Assembly (NCBI GenBank): GCA_947497295.1
Contig: CANMFU010000001.1
Coordinates: 1,178,001 to 1,242,000 of the forward strand
Length of the DNA stretch: 64,000 nucleotides
Source of the DNA: an uncultured Roseovarius sp.
GTDB lineage: Bacteria > Pseudomonadota > Alphaproteobacteria > Rhodobacterales > Rhodobacteraceae
Direction: 5' to 3'
In this document: piece by piece, positions 33,723 through 43,072 of the stretch
How positions within the stretch are numbered: position 1 is the stretch's first letter
Layout of the letters: every line of letters starts with the position of its first letter
Notes under the pieces: generated by a model
The model's input: only the letters and a program-made list of their open reading frames with translations
Databases searched by the model: none
What the model was told of the DNA's origin: nothing
Program-made: the position numbers and the translations under genes

Positions 33723-34712
33723 GTGAGAATGAACTGGCGCGCCATATCCGAGGATGATCCCGGCCCGAAATGGGCCGGGCTTTTCCGTGACTACTGGCCC
33801 GATTACCACCGCTGGTGGGCGCGCGAGGGCGAAAGCGCGCGCCCCGGATATCTGGACAGCCGCAGGGCGCTGCGCGCGCATATGCCTGAACTGATCCCGC
33901 TCTATGACCAACTGGTTGAACTGTCTGGTGGCACCGATCACGCCGCGCGCTTCCTCAGCTTTTATTGCCCCCCGCCCTATCTTTCGGGGTGCAGCCAAGC
34001 GATCTGGCCGGGCGAAGAGCCAGTCCTGGTACGCAATTACGACTATTCAGCCAAGGCGTTCGACAGCCTGACCTTGCGCACGAATTGGCAGGGGCGCGCC
34101 GTGATGGGGACGTCAGATGGCCTGTGGGGATTGGTCGATGGGATCAACGATGCCGGGCTGGCCGTGTCACTTACCTTTGGCGGGCGGCGCGTTGTCGGCG
34201 ACGGTTTCGGCGTGCCGTTGATCCTGCGCTATGTGCTGCAAACCTGCGAGACGGCCGCCGAGGCCGGTCGCGTTCTGGCCCGTGTACCGACACATATGAG
34301 TTATAACGTCACCGTGATTGACGCAAAGCGAAGGTTTTTAACTGCCCTCATGGCGCCCGACCGCAAGACACAGATCACCCATCAGGCGGTCGCGACCAAC
34401 CATCAGGACCGGGTCGAATGGTCCAGCCACGCACGGTTCACCGCCACGGTCGAGCGCGAGCGATATCTGCTGCAAAGGCTGACTTTGCATGTCGAATCCA
34501 AGGAGAAATTCATCCGGGCGTTTCTGCGCCCGCCGCTCTATTCGCCGCGCTTTGATGAGGGGTTCGGCACGCTATACACCGCGGTATTCCGCCCGCGTCA
34601 ACGCCAGATGGAACTATGCTGGCCGCATGCAAGCTGGCCGTTCGACCTGCATGATTTCCGCGAGGACACACGGGTGATCTACACGCCAGAGGGCCAATAC
34701 CTCGCGGAATAA
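33723..34712 (+). CDS. C45-type self-processing acyltransferase/hydrolase (IAT-like Ntn fold)
   Basis: 329 residues from GTG 33723; ATG 33729 would remove two residues. The key feature is LSGCSQ with Gly89-Cys90. In isopenicillin N acyltransferase-like enzymes, cleavage before such a cysteine exposes it as the catalytic N-terminus. It is followed by VLVRNYDYSAKAFD and GLWGLVDGINDAGLAVSLTFGG, the expected Ntn-hydrolase order. The enzyme would form or break an amide by acyl transfer. It is the last gene of the decarboxylase/ATP-grasp set, only four bases after the ATP-grasp stop. No signal peptide, so probably cytoplasmic. Confidence 0.8.
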   Translation: MRMNWRAISEDDPGPKWAGLFRDYWPDYHRWWAREGESARPGYLDSRRALRAHMPELIPLYDQLVELSGGTDHAARFLSFYCPPPYLSGCSQAIWPGEEPVLVRNYDYSAKAFDSLTLRTNWQGRAVMGTSDGLWGLVDGINDAGLAVSLTFGGRRVVGDGFGVPLILRYVLQTCETAAEAGRVLARVPTHMSYNVTVIDAKRRFLTALMAPDRKTQITHQAVATNHQDRVEWSSHARFTATVERERYLLQRLTLHVESKEKFIRAFLRPPLYSPRFDEGFGTLYTAVFRPRQRQMELCWPHASWPFDLHDFREDTRVIYTPEGQYLAE

Positions 34713-34738
34713 ATCACTTTAACTTCATCCTCTAAGCC

Positions 34739-35740
34739 CTACCAACGCCTGCGAAATTTTCCCGGCGCGACGTCAAACTTTGCCCGGAAAGCTCGCGCGA
34801 AGGCCGATGTGCCGCCAAAACCGGTCGCGGCTGCGATTTCAGCGATCGGCAGATCCGTTTCCGACAAAAGCGAATAGGCCCGCGCCAGCCTCATATCCGT
34901 ATAATAGCGCCGGGGACTGAGGGCGGTATGCTGGGTGAAACTTCGCTCTAGCTGGCGCTTGGATATACCCACCTGGACGGATATCTCCTCGACGCTTAAT
35001 GGTTCTTCCAGGTTGAGTTGCATCAGGCGCATCGCTGCAATCAAGTGCCGGTTCCGGCTGCCGATCACGGCCGAGCGCGCGGTTTTCTGGGGCGCGTGGG
35101 TGGAGTGGCTGCGTCCATGCAGGCACATATCCGAGACGACCAATGCAAAATCCGAGCCGTAGTCATCCTCGATCACGCTCAGCATCAGGTCGGTCGATGC
35201 CGATCCGCCCGCCGCCGTCATCAGATCACCGTCCACCTCATATAGGTTCGGCGTCGGCACCAGATCTGGAAACGCTTCGATAAAGGAAGGCTGATTTTCC
35301 CAATGCAGCGTAAACGTGCGTCCGCGCAGCAGCCCTGCCCTCGCCAGTGTGAAAGCGCCGGTGCAGATCGCGCCCACCGGCGTGCCATGAGCCGCTTGCC
35401 GCGCCGCCCATTGCGTGACGGCCGGATCGACGGTTTCCGCCGGCTCTACGCCTGAACAGATGAAAGCCCGCGCACCCCTCGCCGGCGGGCCCAAGGGTGC
35501 GTCAGCCTCCAGAGACAGGTTGTTCGAGCACCGCACAGGCGCGCCGCCCGGCGTCATTGTCCGCCAGCGATACAGTTCCTGTTGTGATATCTGATTGGCC
35601 ACTCGCAGCGGCTCGATTGCCGCAGAAAGGGCAAGCATGGTCAGCTTGGGCAGCAGTACGAAATCAAACACGCAAGGCGCAGCGACATGCCCGATCTTGA
35701 AGCTTGCGGCCCCCTTGGGAATATAATTTGATTGTGTCAT
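34739..35740 (-). CDS. GlxA-type AraC-family regulator with DJ-1/PfpI domain
   Basis: 333 residues from ATG at 35740 (MTQSNYIPKG), chosen for the GAGGGA ribosome site five bases upstream. The N-terminal DJ-1/PfpI-like domain (about 15-185) has VGAICTGAFTLARAGLL at its nucleophile-elbow position, and the C-terminal AraC DNA-binding domain (about 225-325) has two HTHs. Relatives such as GbdR, ArgR or CdhR control amino acid or quaternary amine use. It is convergent with the C45 gene (27-bp gap) and is a reasonable regulator for the 28.4-34.7 kb operon. Confidence 0.87.
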   Translation of the reverse strand: MTQSNYIPKGAASFKIGHVAAPCVFDFVLLPKLTMLALSAAIEPLRVANQISQQELYRWRTMTPGGAPVRCSNNLSLEADAPLGPPARGARAFICSGVEPAETVDPAVTQWAARQAAHGTPVGAICTGAFTLARAGLLRGRTFTLHWENQPSFIEAFPDLVPTPNLYEVDGDLMTAAGGSASTDLMLSVIEDDYGSDFALVVSDMCLHGRSHSTHAPQKTARSAVIGSRNRHLIAAMRLMQLNLEEPLSVEEISVQVGISKRQLERSFTQHTALSPRRYYTDMRLARAYSLLSETDLPIAEIAAATGFGGTSAFARAFRAKFDVAPGKFRRRW

Positions 35741-35878
35741 CGCATCCCTCATCGCGCCCAACGTTACGCTCAAAATTCAAGCCCGCCAAGCGGTGTGCGC
35801 AAGAGTGTAACGCGTGATAGGGTTTTGTTAGTATCTCGTCGATAGCGTACGTCGCGCGCCTAAAGCACTTGGGAAATG

Positions 35879-35906
35879 ACGCGTTTCAGACATTTTCTGA
35901 AATGCG
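35879..35906. repeat. Imperfect inverted repeat between AraC and phosphatase genes
   Basis: Arms ACGCGTTTCAGA and TCTGAAATGCGT with loop CATT and a single mismatch. Lies downstream of the phosphatase stop (minus strand) and upstream of the AraC gene. It may be an operator or a terminator stem; there is no T run in either direction. Confidence 0.35.
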
Positions 35907-36010
35907 TTGACCGTCATTTGGAAACAATGCGAAGGGACCGTTATCCGCCGCAAAATGCCCTGCGACTGACATTGGGACATCGCCCTGCCACTAATTTTGG
36001 AAAAATAGTC

Positions 36011-36790
36011 TTAGCTGTTCAGAACCTCCAGCAGAGCCGTATGGATCGCGGGCGTTGCCGCCGTGACTACACGCCCGTCCGATTCAAGGGTCAGCGCAGC
36101 GCCCTGCCAATCGGTGATGATGCCTCCTGCGGCTTCGATCAGTGGAGCGATGGGCAGATAATCATACGGCTCCAGCCCGATATCCGTTACCGCGTCAATC
36201 TGGCCCGCCGCGACCAATGCGTGAGGGTAACAATCGTAGGTCATGCGCCGTGTATGGCCGATCAGGCACAAGCGCGCGAACAGTGCGGGGTCCTGCGCAT
36301 AGGTACGCTCGGGTTCATTCACGAAAATTAGCGCATCGTCCAACCGGGTCGTCGTCCGCACGGCAATAGGGGCGCCGTTAAGTGTGGCGCCGCCGCCGCG
36401 AATACCGACAAATGTCTCGTCCAGCGCGGGCATGCGCACAATGCCGATTTTTGGCACCCCGACCTGCAAATGTCCGATCAGCATGCCAAACCCAGGAAAT
36501 CCCGACAGGAAGAAACGGGTACCATCAATGGGGTCAATGATCCATGCAGGCCCATCTAGCGAGCCTTCGATGCCGAATTCTTCGCCGAAAATACCGTGAT
36601 CTGGAAATTCAGCGCTCAGCGCAGCGCGGATTGCGTCTTCGGTCGCGCGGTCGGCGATGGTGACTGGACTGGAGTCGGCGTCCTGCTTGACCTCAACCCC
36701 AAGCGCGCCTTGCCGGAAATAGCGCATAGGTACGGCACTGGCCGCATCAGCGATGCGCGCCGCAATGGCGGCGGTTTCGATCAGGTTCAT
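36011..36790 (-). CDS. Inositol-monophosphatase-family phosphatase (HisN-like)
   Basis: 259 residues. Metal-binding motifs are FGEEFG (about 68-73), WIIDPIDGTRFF (about 82-93) and the C-terminal YDYLPIAPLIEAAGG. The sequence resembles the histidinol-phosphate phosphatase branch (HisN) of Alphaproteobacteria, but inositol-phosphate or nucleotide phosphatase activity is not excluded. No his genes are nearby. The product is a Mg-dependent cytoplasmic enzyme. Confidence 0.83.
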   Translation of the reverse strand: MNLIETAAIAARIADAASAVPMRYFRQGALGVEVKQDADSSPVTIADRATEDAIRAALSAEFPDHGIFGEEFGIEGSLDGPAWIIDPIDGTRFFLSGFPGFGMLIGHLQVGVPKIGIVRMPALDETFVGIRGGGATLNGAPIAVRTTTRLDDALIFVNEPERTYAQDPALFARLCLIGHTRRMTYDCYPHALVAAGQIDAVTDIGLEPYDYLPIAPLIEAAGGIITDWQGAALTLESDGRVVTAATPAIHTALLEVLNS

Positions 36791-37185
36791 CTGTCTTTAC
36801 CTTTCCTGGGCGCCCTATATCGGCGCCTCCAAAAAATGAGCGGACACGATAGCCTGCTCTTTGCCAACCCGGAAAATCAAAGATTACTCATCTTCATGTC
36901 GCGCCGGGCCAAAGTATCGGCGCACGCAGCAAAAATGCTGCGCCTTTTGGTCTGTTGCAGTTGGTTTTCCAACGAAGACATATCAAGAGCAAAGCCAGAT
37001 CTGACCTGATCCGATCCCGTCGGCTGTGCGCGCAGCTTGGGCCTCAACAGACAGGTTTCCTGCGATGCGCGCAGATAAATCAGAAAACACAGCGTCAGGC
37101 GCTTTCAATTCGCTGGCTATCGGCGGCGTTTGATTTTACCATTTGGACAATAACTTGTCGCATTGTCCAAATGGGGGGGATCAGA
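36791..37185. other. Divergent 395-base region before the BMP operon
   Basis: No gene recognised. It separates the divergent phosphatase and the BMP transporter operon. Its main feature is the perfect inverted repeat at 37139-37174, listed separately. Confidence 0.5.
37139..37174. promoter_or_regulatory. Perfect 13-bp inverted repeat at the BMP operon leader (operator or hairpin)
   Basis: Arms CCATTTGGACAAT (37139-37151) and ATTGTCCAAATGG (37162-37174) with a 10-base spacer. The second arm ends 11 bases before ATG 37186, so a bound regulator or a folded mRNA would block transcription or translation. The length and perfection favour a dimeric repressor site. No regulator gene sits next to the operon. 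Confidence 0.65.
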
Positions 37186-38220
37186 ATGATGACTGACGTA
37201 CCGACACCTAAACACGGCATGACGCGCCGCCGGTTCATGACAACCGCCGCTGCCCTCGCGCTGACGGCCGGATTCGTTTGGGGAACGCCGCAGGCCATGG
37301 CGGCAGAGCCGATCAAATGCGCTGGCATCTACACCGTCCCGGTTGAACAGCAATGGGTCAGCCGCCTGCACAAGGCCGCGACTGCCGCCGCCGAGCGCGG
37401 CGACGTGGACTACACCTATTCTGAAAATGTCAGCAATACGGATTATGCTCGCGTCATGCGTGAATATGCCGAAGACGGCTATCAGTTGATCATCGGAGAG
37501 GCGTTCGCGGTCGAGCAAGAAGCGCGCGAGGTTGCTGCCGAATATCCCGAGATTGCCTTTCTGCTGGGCTCGAGCTTCAAGGAAGACGGGGCGCTGCCGA
37601 ATTTTGCCGTCTTCGACAATTACATTCAGGACGCCTCGTACCTAACCGGAATCATCGCAGGTTCCATGACACAGACGGGCAATGTAGGTCTGATCGGCGG
37701 CTTCCCCATTCCCGAGGTGAACCGCCTAATGCACGCCTTCATGGCCGGCGTGCGCGAAACGCGCCCGGACGCCAGTTTTCAGGTTAGCTTCATCGGCTCA
37801 TGGTTCGATCCGCCCGCGGCCAAGGAAACGGCATTTGCGATGATCGAAAACGGGGCCGACATGCTGTATGCCGAGAGGTTCGGTGTGTCAGATGCCGCCG
37901 TTGAAAAGGGCGTGCTGGCGATTGGCAACGTGATCGACACGCAGGCGCAATATCCTGATACTGTGGTCGCCTCTGCGATCTGGAATTTTGAGCCGACGCT
38001 GAACATGGCAATCAGCCAAGTGCGCTCTGGCACGTTCGAGGCCGCCGATTATGGCATCTATTCCTATATGAAGGAAGGCGGCGCCGAGCTGGCCCCGCTT
38101 GGCACTTTCAAGGGAAAGGTGCCACAAGAGGCCATTGATTTGGTAGAGGCGCGCACCGGCGAAATCATGTCCGGCGCCTTCACGGTCGAAATTAACGATG
38201 AAGAGCCGAAGTCCCAATAA
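37186..38220 (+). CDS. BMP-family substrate-binding protein of nucleoside/purine ABC transporter
   Basis: 344 residues from ATG 37186. A twin-arginine signal (TRRRFMTTAAALALTAG, residues 13-29) with cleavage near AMA-AEP implies export in folded form through Tat. The mature part has the BMP/PnrA pattern: IKCAGIYTVPVEQQWV, NTDYARVMREYAEDG, GIIAGSMTQTGNVGLIGGFPIPEVNR. BMP proteins bind nucleosides, purines or similar. The ATPase ATG follows its stop directly. The long frame upstream of this ATG is noncoding leader. Confidence 0.9.
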   Translation: MMTDVPTPKHGMTRRRFMTTAAALALTAGFVWGTPQAMAAEPIKCAGIYTVPVEQQWVSRLHKAATAAAERGDVDYTYSENVSNTDYARVMREYAEDGYQLIIGEAFAVEQEAREVAAEYPEIAFLLGSSFKEDGALPNFAVFDNYIQDASYLTGIIAGSMTQTGNVGLIGGFPIPEVNRLMHAFMAGVRETRPDASFQVSFIGSWFDPPAAKETAFAMIENGADMLYAERFGVSDAAVEKGVLAIGNVIDTQAQYPDTVVASAIWNFEPTLNMAISQVRSGTFEAADYGIYSYMKEGGAELAPLGTFKGKVPQEAIDLVEARTGEIMSGAFTVEINDEEPKSQ

Positions 38221-39768
38221 ATGCCCAATAAAACAGAGGCGCAGGTTGTCCTGCGCCTCGACAAGATTACCAAAACCTTCGGCGCACTGACCGCGAATGA
38301 TGCAATCAGCCTGACCCTGCACAAGGGCGAGGTGATCGCTCTTTTAGGCGAAAACGGCGCTGGCAAGACGACGCTGATGAACATCCTGTTCGGTCAGTAT
38401 ACTGCCGATTCCGGCAGCGTAGAAGTCATGGGCAGCGCCCTGCTGCCCGGCAATCCGCGCGCGGCGCTGGATGCTGGCGTGGGCATGGTGCATCAGCACT
38501 TTACGCTGGCCGAAAATATGACGGTTCTGGAAAATGTGACGCTGGGCACCCGGCCGCTTTGGGCGCCGGGGCTGGACCGCGCGGCGGCACGAGCGCGCAT
38601 CGTGCAACTGGCGCAAGATTTTAAGCTGTCCGTTGAGCCCGATGCCCGCATAAGCACCTTGACTGTGGGTGAACGTCAGCGCGTTGAGATCCTCAAGGCA
38701 CTGTACCGCGACGCGCGCATCCTGATTCTGGACGAGCCGACGGCGGTGCTGACCCCGCAGGAAACGACCGATCTGTTCGAAACCTTGCGCAAGGCCATCG
38801 CGCTGGGGCTGTCGATCATCTTCATCTCGCACAAGTTGCATGAGGTCATGGCGATCTCGGACCGCGTTGTCATCTTGCGCCATGGCAAAGTGGTACATGA
38901 GGGCCCGACTTCGGGCACCGACCGCCACGATCTGGCAGCGCGCATGGTCGGCGGAGAGGTGAACACGCCAACGGCCGCGCCGGGTGTGCCGGGTGCGCCG
39001 CTGCTGTCGCTGCGCGGCGTCACCACCCCGGATCGCGGCAGTGCGCCGGGGCTGAAATCGCTGGAATTCTCGCTCTATGCCGGGCAAATAACCGGGCTTG
39101 CCGGCGTGTCTGGCAACGGACAGGCGGCGCTGGCGGATCTGGTGGGGGGCATGATCCAGCCCGCGAAAGGCGCGCTGATGCTAGCCGGCGCCGATGTACT
39201 GCACTGGTCGCCCCGCGCGGCCGTTCATGCAGGTATCGCCCGCATCCCCGAGGACCGGCACAAGACAGGCACGATCGCTGATTTCGACCTATCCGAGAAC
39301 GCTATTCTTGAGACCTACAAGGACCCGCCGTTCAGTCGCCGCGGCTGGATGAACTGGCGCGCCGCGCGCGAGTTTGCCAGCCGTATCATCACCAGCTACG
39401 ACGTGCGCTGCCCCGGTCCCGGCACGCGCATCCGCCTGCTGTCGGGCGGCAACATGCAAAAGTTGATCCTCGGTCGCGTCATAGAAGGCAGCCCACAGAT
39501 CATTCTGGCCAACCAGCCCGTGCGCGGTCTGGATATTGGGGCTGTTAACTACGTTCATTCACAGCTACTAGCAGCGCGGGATCGCGGCGCCGCCGTGCTG
39601 CTGATCTCAGAGGATCTGGATGAAATCATGGCCTTGTCAGACGTTATTCATGTAATATCTGAAGGTCGTCTATCGCCTCCATTCGCGCGCGGCTCGATGA
39701 GCCCCGCGGACCTCGGCGTCTGGATGACTGGCCACGGCTATGGCGAGGAGGCCGCGCATGCGTCTTGA
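38221..39768 (+). CDS. Tandem ATPase of the BMP-type ABC transporter
   Basis: 515 residues with two nucleotide-binding domains. NBD1 has Walker A GENGAGKTT (about 43-51) and Walker B ILILDEPTAVLTP. NBD2 (from about 265) has GVSGNGQA in place of a normal Walker A lysine motif, and ANQPVRGLDIGA in place of the DEPT box, the degenerate second site that is normal for sugar/nucleoside transporters of this type. It starts directly after the binding-protein stop and overlaps the first permease by 11 bases. Confidence 0.92.
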   Translation: MPNKTEAQVVLRLDKITKTFGALTANDAISLTLHKGEVIALLGENGAGKTTLMNILFGQYTADSGSVEVMGSALLPGNPRAALDAGVGMVHQHFTLAENMTVLENVTLGTRPLWAPGLDRAAARARIVQLAQDFKLSVEPDARISTLTVGERQRVEILKALYRDARILILDEPTAVLTPQETTDLFETLRKAIALGLSIIFISHKLHEVMAISDRVVILRHGKVVHEGPTSGTDRHDLAARMVGGEVNTPTAAPGVPGAPLLSLRGVTTPDRGSAPGLKSLEFSLYAGQITGLAGVSGNGQAALADLVGGMIQPAKGALMLAGADVLHWSPRAAVHAGIARIPEDRHKTGTIADFDLSENAILETYKDPPFSRRGWMNWRAAREFASRIITSYDVRCPGPGTRIRLLSGGNMQKLILGRVIEGSPQIILANQPVRGLDIGAVNYVHSQLLAARDRGAAVLLISEDLDEIMALSDVIHVISEGRLSPPFARGSMSPADLGVWMTGHGYGEEAAHAS

Positions 39769-40807
39769 GCCCATCGCCAATCCGTCGCTGACGCGCACGC
39801 TGACGCCGCCCGCCTTGGCCATCGCCACGACCGTCATCATCGCGTCCCTGCTGGCGATGCTGGCCGGCGCCAACCCGTTCGCGGTGCTGGGCCTGATCCT
39901 CAAGGGCGCGTTTGGCAGCAAATTCGCGCTCCTGGAAACGTTGAATCGCGCCACGCCACTGATCTTCACCGGTCTCGCTGTCGCCGTCGCCTTCCGCGCG
40001 CGACTGTGGAATATCGGCGCCGAGGCGCAACTTTATGCCGGGGCGCTGGTGGTCGCGATCCTTGGCGCCGGCCTGCTGAACTGGCCAGCGGTTTTGCTAC
40101 TGCCGACAATGGCAATACTTGCGATGGTTGCTGGCGCGGTTCTGCTGTTGATCCCGGCGCTGCTGAAGGTCCGGCTGGGTGTTGACGAAGTTGTAACAAC
40201 ACTGCTGATAAACTTCATCTTTCTGCTTTTCATCTCGATGCTGTTGGAGGGCGTGCTGAAGGACCCGATGGGCATGGGCTGGCCCAAATCCGCGCGCCTG
40301 ATCGACGAGGCCCGCCTGCCCCGTATCGTTGACGGGCTGCGTTTGCATTGGGGCTTTGGCCTTGCGCTGATTGCGTCGGTCATCGTCTGGATTATAAGCG
40401 CGCGCACCACGCTGGGATATGAGATGCGCGCCGTCGGCCTGAACCGCAACGCCGCCGAATTTGCCGGCATTCCGGTGGGGCGCGTATTGATCAAAACAGC
40501 GCTTCTGTCAGGCGGCCTTGCCGCATTGGCCGGCTTTTCCGAGGTGGCGGGTCTCAAAGGCAATCTGACCCTCGATCTGAGCCCCGGCTTTGGCTACACC
40601 GGTATCATCGTGGCGATGCTGGCACTGCTCAACCCCTTGGGCGTCATCGCAGCCGCGCTGTTCGTCGCCGGTATTTTTGTCGGCGCCGACAGCATGAGCC
40701 GCGCCATCGGCGTACCGACCTATCTGGCCGATATCATGCTGGCGACAGCGCTTCTTTTGATGGTTGTGGCGATCCTGCTGACCCGGTTCCGCGTGGTGAG
40801 GGAGTAG
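39758..40807 (+). CDS. BMP-type ABC transporter permease 1
   Basis: 349 residues from ATG 39758 (MRLEPIANPS), which overlaps the ATPase stop by 11 bases. About eight to nine hydrophobic segments, with ATPLIFTGLAVAVAFRARLWNIGAEAQL and VDEVVTTLLINFIFLLF, hallmarks of the BPD_transp_2 nucleoside permease family. It pairs with permease 2 to form the channel. Confidence 0.9.
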   Translation: MRLEPIANPSLTRTLTPPALAIATTVIIASLLAMLAGANPFAVLGLILKGAFGSKFALLETLNRATPLIFTGLAVAVAFRARLWNIGAEAQLYAGALVVAILGAGLLNWPAVLLLPTMAILAMVAGAVLLLIPALLKVRLGVDEVVTTLLINFIFLLFISMLLEGVLKDPMGMGWPKSARLIDEARLPRIVDGLRLHWGFGLALIASVIVWIISARTTLGYEMRAVGLNRNAAEFAGIPVGRVLIKTALLSGGLAALAGFSEVAGLKGNLTLDLSPGFGYTGIIVAMLALLNPLGVIAAALFVAGIFVGADSMSRAIGVPTYLADIMLATALLLMVVAILLTRFRVVRE

Positions 40808-40809
40808 CC

Positions 40810-41754
40810 GTGGATATCCTCGAAATTCTTATGACTGCCAGCTTTTGGACCGCCGCGATCCGCATTGCATCGCCGCTGATCTTCGCCACCTTAGGCGAAC
40901 TGATCTGCGAGCGCGCCGGCATCCTGAACCTTGGAATTGAGGGCATCATGGTTGCCGGCGCGTTTGCCGGTTGGATGGCGGTCTATTCCGGCCTTGGGCT
41001 ATGGCCCGGCGTTTTGGTGGCATTCGCCGTTGGCATGGGCTTTGGCCTGATCCATTCGATCCTGACAGTGCCGTTTGGTCTGTCGCAGCATGTTGTGGGC
41101 CTCGGCGTCACATTGCTGGCCACATCCAGCACCTACTATGCCTACCGCCTCGCTCTGCCCGAGGTCACCAGCCCGCCCAGTATCACGCCGTTTCAACCCT
41201 ATGAAATCCCCGTACTTTCAGACGTTCCGCTGATTGGTCCGGCGCTATTCGCCCAGACCCCACTTACCTATCTGGCCTTCATTATGGTCGCGATCGTTGC
41301 GATCGTCCTCTACCGCACCCCGCTTGGCCTTGCTGTGCGTGCAGCCGGTGAAAACCCGCAGGCGGTCGCGGCCCAAGGTTTATCGGTGGCCGCAATCCGC
41401 ATGGGCGCTGTCATGATCGGCAGCGGATTGATGGCCGTCGGAGGTGCGTTCCTGACAATGTCCGCATTCAACAGTTTTTTCTTTGAAATGGTCAACGGTC
41501 GCGGCTGGATCTGCATTGCGCTCGTTGTCTTCGGCGCGTGGAAACCGGGCAAGGCTCTGCTGGGTGCAATCCTGTTCGCCGCGTTCGACGCCTTGCAGAT
41601 TCGTATACAGCAGACACCGCTGGGGGCCGGCATCCCTTACCAGATTTTCCTGATGATGCCCTATATTCTGTCGATCCTCGCGCTGGTCGTCATGTCGCGC
41701 CGGGCCGAAGTGCCCGCTGCACTAATGGTGCCGTTCAACAAGGGAGAACGCTAA
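40810..41754 (+). CDS. BMP-type ABC transporter permease 2
   Basis: 314 residues, GTG start at 40810 two bases after the previous stop. TLGELICERAGILNLGIEGIMVAGAFAG and VGLGVTLLATSSTYYAYR are typical of the second nucleoside permease. Its TAA overlaps the amidohydrolase ATG by one base (TAATG), tying nucleobase uptake to processing. Confidence 0.9.
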   Translation: MDILEILMTASFWTAAIRIASPLIFATLGELICERAGILNLGIEGIMVAGAFAGWMAVYSGLGLWPGVLVAFAVGMGFGLIHSILTVPFGLSQHVVGLGVTLLATSSTYYAYRLALPEVTSPPSITPFQPYEIPVLSDVPLIGPALFAQTPLTYLAFIMVAIVAIVLYRTPLGLAVRAAGENPQAVAAQGLSVAAIRMGAVMIGSGLMAVGGAFLTMSAFNSFFFEMVNGRGWICIALVVFGAWKPGKALLGAILFAAFDALQIRIQQTPLGAGIPYQIFLMMPYILSILALVVMSRRAEVPAALMVPFNKGER

Positions 41755-43028
41755 TGTTCGATATTATCGTCAAGGGCGGCACGCTGCCCAATGGCCGCAT
41801 CACCGATATCGGCATCACGAATGGCCGGATCACCGCGATGGAGCCGCTGGGCACCAATGCGCGCGACGTGATCGACGCCACCGGCGATCTGGTCTCGCCG
41901 CCCTTCGTCGATCCGCATTTCCACCTCGACGCAACCCAATCCTACGGCACGCCGCGCATCAACGCCTCCGGAACGCTGCTGGAGGGGATCGGCCTCTGGG
42001 GCGAGCTGAAACAGGTGATGACCATTGACGACATGATCGCGCGCGCGCTGACCTATTGCGACTGGGCCGCATCAATGGGCCTTCTGGCGATCCGCAGCCA
42101 TGTGGACACCTGCGATGACACAGCGAAAGGCGCTGAGGCAATGCTGGAGGTGCGCGAACAGGTCAAGGATTACATTGATCTGCAACTGGTCGCCTTCCCG
42201 CAAGACGGGCTCTACCGAGATCCGACGGCACGCGAAAACACCATCCGCGCGCTGGACATGGGCCTCGACGTCGTCGGCGGCATCCCGCATTTCGAACGCA
42301 CCATGGCCGATGGCGCTGCCTCGGTGCGCGACCTGTGCGAAATGGCGGCGGCGCGCGGCCTGCGCGTCGATATGCATTGCGACGAATCCGACGATCCGAT
42401 GAGCCGCCACATCGAAACGCTGGCCTTTGAGGCGCAGCGCCTTGGCCTTCAGGGCCGCGTCAATGCCAGCCACCTGACCTCGATGCACTCGATGGACAAT
42501 TACTACGTCTCGAAACTTCTTCCGCTCATTGCCGAGGCGCAGGTATCCGCCGTGGCCAACCCCTTGATCAATATCATGATCCAAGGCCGTCAGGACACCT
42601 TCCCAAAACGCCGCGGCGTGACGCGGGTCAAGGAAATGCAGGCACAGGGCATCACCGTCGGCTGGGGTCAGGATTGCGTGCTCGACCCATGGTATTCCCT
42701 CGGCACCGCCGACATGCTCGACGTTGCTTTCATGGGAATGCATGTCGCGCAAATGTCCTCGCCGGACGAAATGGCGCGCTGTTTTGATATGGTCACCCAC
42801 CAGAACGCCGCGATCATGGGGCTTGAGCATTACGGCCTGCATGTCGGCGCCCATGGCTCGCTGGTCGTCCTTGATGCGGCAAACCCCATCGAGGCACTGC
42901 GCCTGCGCGCCGCGCGGCTCTGCGTCATCTCCAAGGGGCGCATCATCTCCCGCACCCCCCGCATGGACGCATCGCTCAGCCTGCCCGGCCGCCCGGCATC
43001 AACGCGCCGCCGCCACCAAATAAGCTGA
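41754..43028 (+). CDS. Cytosine-deaminase-like amidohydrolase
   Basis: 424 residues from ATG 41754. Metal ligands fit the CodA/AtzC-type amidohydrolase barrel: DPHFHLDAT (HxH, about 57-65), DMHCDESDDP and NASHLTSMHS, and the late GQDCVLDPWYSLGTADM with the metal aspartate. Classic CodA has GHDD at that point, so GQDC indicates a related but not identical substrate (isocytosine, isoguanine, creatinine-like or other ring amide). Coupled to a BMP transporter, so a nucleobase-like substrate is most likely. The final ~20 residues are Arg/Pro-rich. Confidence 0.82.
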   Translation: MFDIIVKGGTLPNGRITDIGITNGRITAMEPLGTNARDVIDATGDLVSPPFVDPHFHLDATQSYGTPRINASGTLLEGIGLWGELKQVMTIDDMIARALTYCDWAASMGLLAIRSHVDTCDDTAKGAEAMLEVREQVKDYIDLQLVAFPQDGLYRDPTARENTIRALDMGLDVVGGIPHFERTMADGAASVRDLCEMAAARGLRVDMHCDESDDPMSRHIETLAFEAQRLGLQGRVNASHLTSMHSMDNYYVSKLLPLIAEAQVSAVANPLINIMIQGRQDTFPKRRGVTRVKEMQAQGITVGWGQDCVLDPWYSLGTADMLDVAFMGMHVAQMSSPDEMARCFDMVTHQNAAIMGLEHYGLHVGAHGSLVVLDAANPIEALRLRAARLCVISKGRIISRTPRMDASLSLPGRPASTRRRHQIS

Positions 43029-43072
43029 ACCGCGCCGCCACTTTCTTTTTGCCTTAAATATCCTGGGGTGAA

